A stretch of DNA of 15,048 nucleotides from JBFKAV01 sp041621405. Lineage in GTDB: Bacteria; Pseudomonadota; Alphaproteobacteria; Rhodobacterales; Rhodobacteraceae. Positions 14,392 to 15,048 of this stretch are shown in pieces (the stretch's first letter is position 1; each line of letters starts with the position of its first letter). The stretch spans positions 1 to 15,048 of the forward strand of contig JBFKAV010000088.1 in assembly GCA_041621405.1 (NCBI GenBank), written 5' to 3'. The translations under genes and the position numbers were made by a program. The notes beneath the pieces are model-generated. The model saw nothing but the letters and a program-made list of their open reading frames with translations, searched no databases and was not told where the DNA came from.

Positions 14392-15048
14392 ATGGATCTC
14401 GGAATTGCGGGCAAGCGGGCGCTGGTGACGGCCTCGTCGAAGGGGCTCGGGCGGGGCTGCGCCGAAGCGCTGGCGGCTGCCGGGGTGGAGCTGGTGCTGA
14501 ACGCGCGCGGCGCCGAGGCGCTGGAGGCGGCGGCCGCGGCGATCCGCGACGCGCATGGCGTGAAGGTCACCGCGGTGGCGGCGGACATCACCAACGCGAC
14601 GGGCCGCGCCGAGGTGCTCGAGGCCGCGGGTGCGGTGGACATCCTGGTGACCAATGCCGGCGGCCCGCCGCCGGGGCTCTGGAGCGACTGGAGCCGGGAC
14701 GACTTCATCCGCGCGCTCGACGCCAACATGCTGACGCCGATCGCGCTGATGCAGGCGTGTCTGCCGGGGATGATGGAGCGGGGCTGGGGCCGGGTGGTCA
14801 ACATCACCTCGCAGTCGGTGAAGGCGCCGATCCCGGCGCTGGGCCTCTCCAACGCCGCCCGCACCGGGCTGACCGGATTCGTCGCCGGCACCGCGCGGCA
14901 GGTGGCGGGCCAGGGCGTGACGATCAACAACCTCCTGCCCGGGATCCACGCCACCGACCGGGCGGTGTCGCTCGACGGCGGCGTTGCGAAGGCGCTGGGG
15001 GTCAGCCTCGATGAGGCCAAGCGCCGGCGCGCGGCGACGATCCCGGTC
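14392..15048 (+). CDS. SDR-fold oxidoreductase-like protein, 5' part, with atypical active site
   Basis: Short-chain dehydrogenase/reductase fold, cut by the window end after 219 codons of an expected ~250-265. The nucleotide loop reads VTASSKGLG (12-20), with Ala for the first Gly of TGxxxGxG. NAGG (88-91), N112 and the serine of NITS (S140) are present. The catalytic YxxxK is absent: at the aligned position the sequence is LSNAAR, with S153 for Tyr and R157 for Lys. TINNLLPG (177-184) is typical. AAGGAGGG at 14377-14384 lies 7 nt before ATG 14392, a strong start. The LSNAAR variant resembles a recurrent SDR subgroup often annotated as 3-oxoacyl-ACP reductase; true activity is unknown. It diverges from the Hint gene. 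Confidence 0.9.
   Translation, partial: MDLGIAGKRALVTASSKGLGRGCAEALAAAGVELVLNARGAEALEAAAAAIRDAHGVKVTAVAADITNATGRAEVLEAAGAVDILVTNAGGPPPGLWSDWSRDDFIRALDANMLTPIALMQACLPGMMERGWGRVVNITSQSVKAPIPALGLSNAARTGLTGFVAGTARQVAGQGVTINNLLPGIHATDRAVSLDGGVAKALGVSLDEAKRRRAATIPV

Overview
The window looks like chromosomal DNA from a high-GC alphaproteobacterium, most likely in the Rhodobacterales (Rhodobacter/Paracoccus relatives). The grounds are the GC- and codon-biased genes, the gene order nuoM-nuoN-birA-coaX-rnj, a Hint-domain protein of the kind common in that order, and close matches from memory to Rhodobacteraceae-type versions of several proteins. No database was searched. There is no tRNA, rRNA, CRISPR array, transposase or integrase gene.

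Layout. (1) Positions 1-5480, plus strand: a compact operon with the 3' part of nuoM, then nuoN, birA, coaX and rnj. Genes overlap or are 4-13 nt apart. It joins the end of the complex I operon to two cofactor genes (biotin ligase, pantothenate kinase) and the RNA-processing nuclease RNase J. (2) 5656-6462, plus: a stand-alone Fe(II)/2-oxoglutarate oxygenase of the HalD/BesD type with a hydroxylase-type metal triad. (3) 6511-7920, minus: a DEAD-box RNA helicase with a putative promoter and structured leader. A 57-residue membrane protein diverges from it at 8129-8302. (4) 8387-9892, minus: an ALDH7-type aldehyde dehydrogenase (lysine/piperidine-6-carboxylate branch), with a cluster of TTTCAC/GTGAAA motifs upstream. 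(5) 10253-11020, minus: a YiiX/lipo-like permuted NlpC/P60 protein. (6) 11021-11537: a non-coding spacer with at least seven hairpins. Its far edge carries a second, diverged copy of the last 39 nt or so of prfC coding sequence. (7) 11538-13160, minus: prfC (peptide-chain release factor 3). (8) 13197-14246, minus: a Hint-domain protein apparently lacking its nucleophile. (9) 14392-15048, plus: the first 219 codons of an SDR-fold protein lacking the catalytic Tyr and Lys, cut off by the window end.

Most of this is ordinary chromosomal sequence. The observation least explained by known genes is the 11104-11582 block, where hairpins lie between two directly repeated prfC 3' ends. It looks like the scar of an insertion or duplication at the end of prfC. 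I found no convincing multi-gene undescribed system. The other leads are the HalD/BesD-like oxygenase, two proteins with missing catalytic residues, and the small membrane protein.
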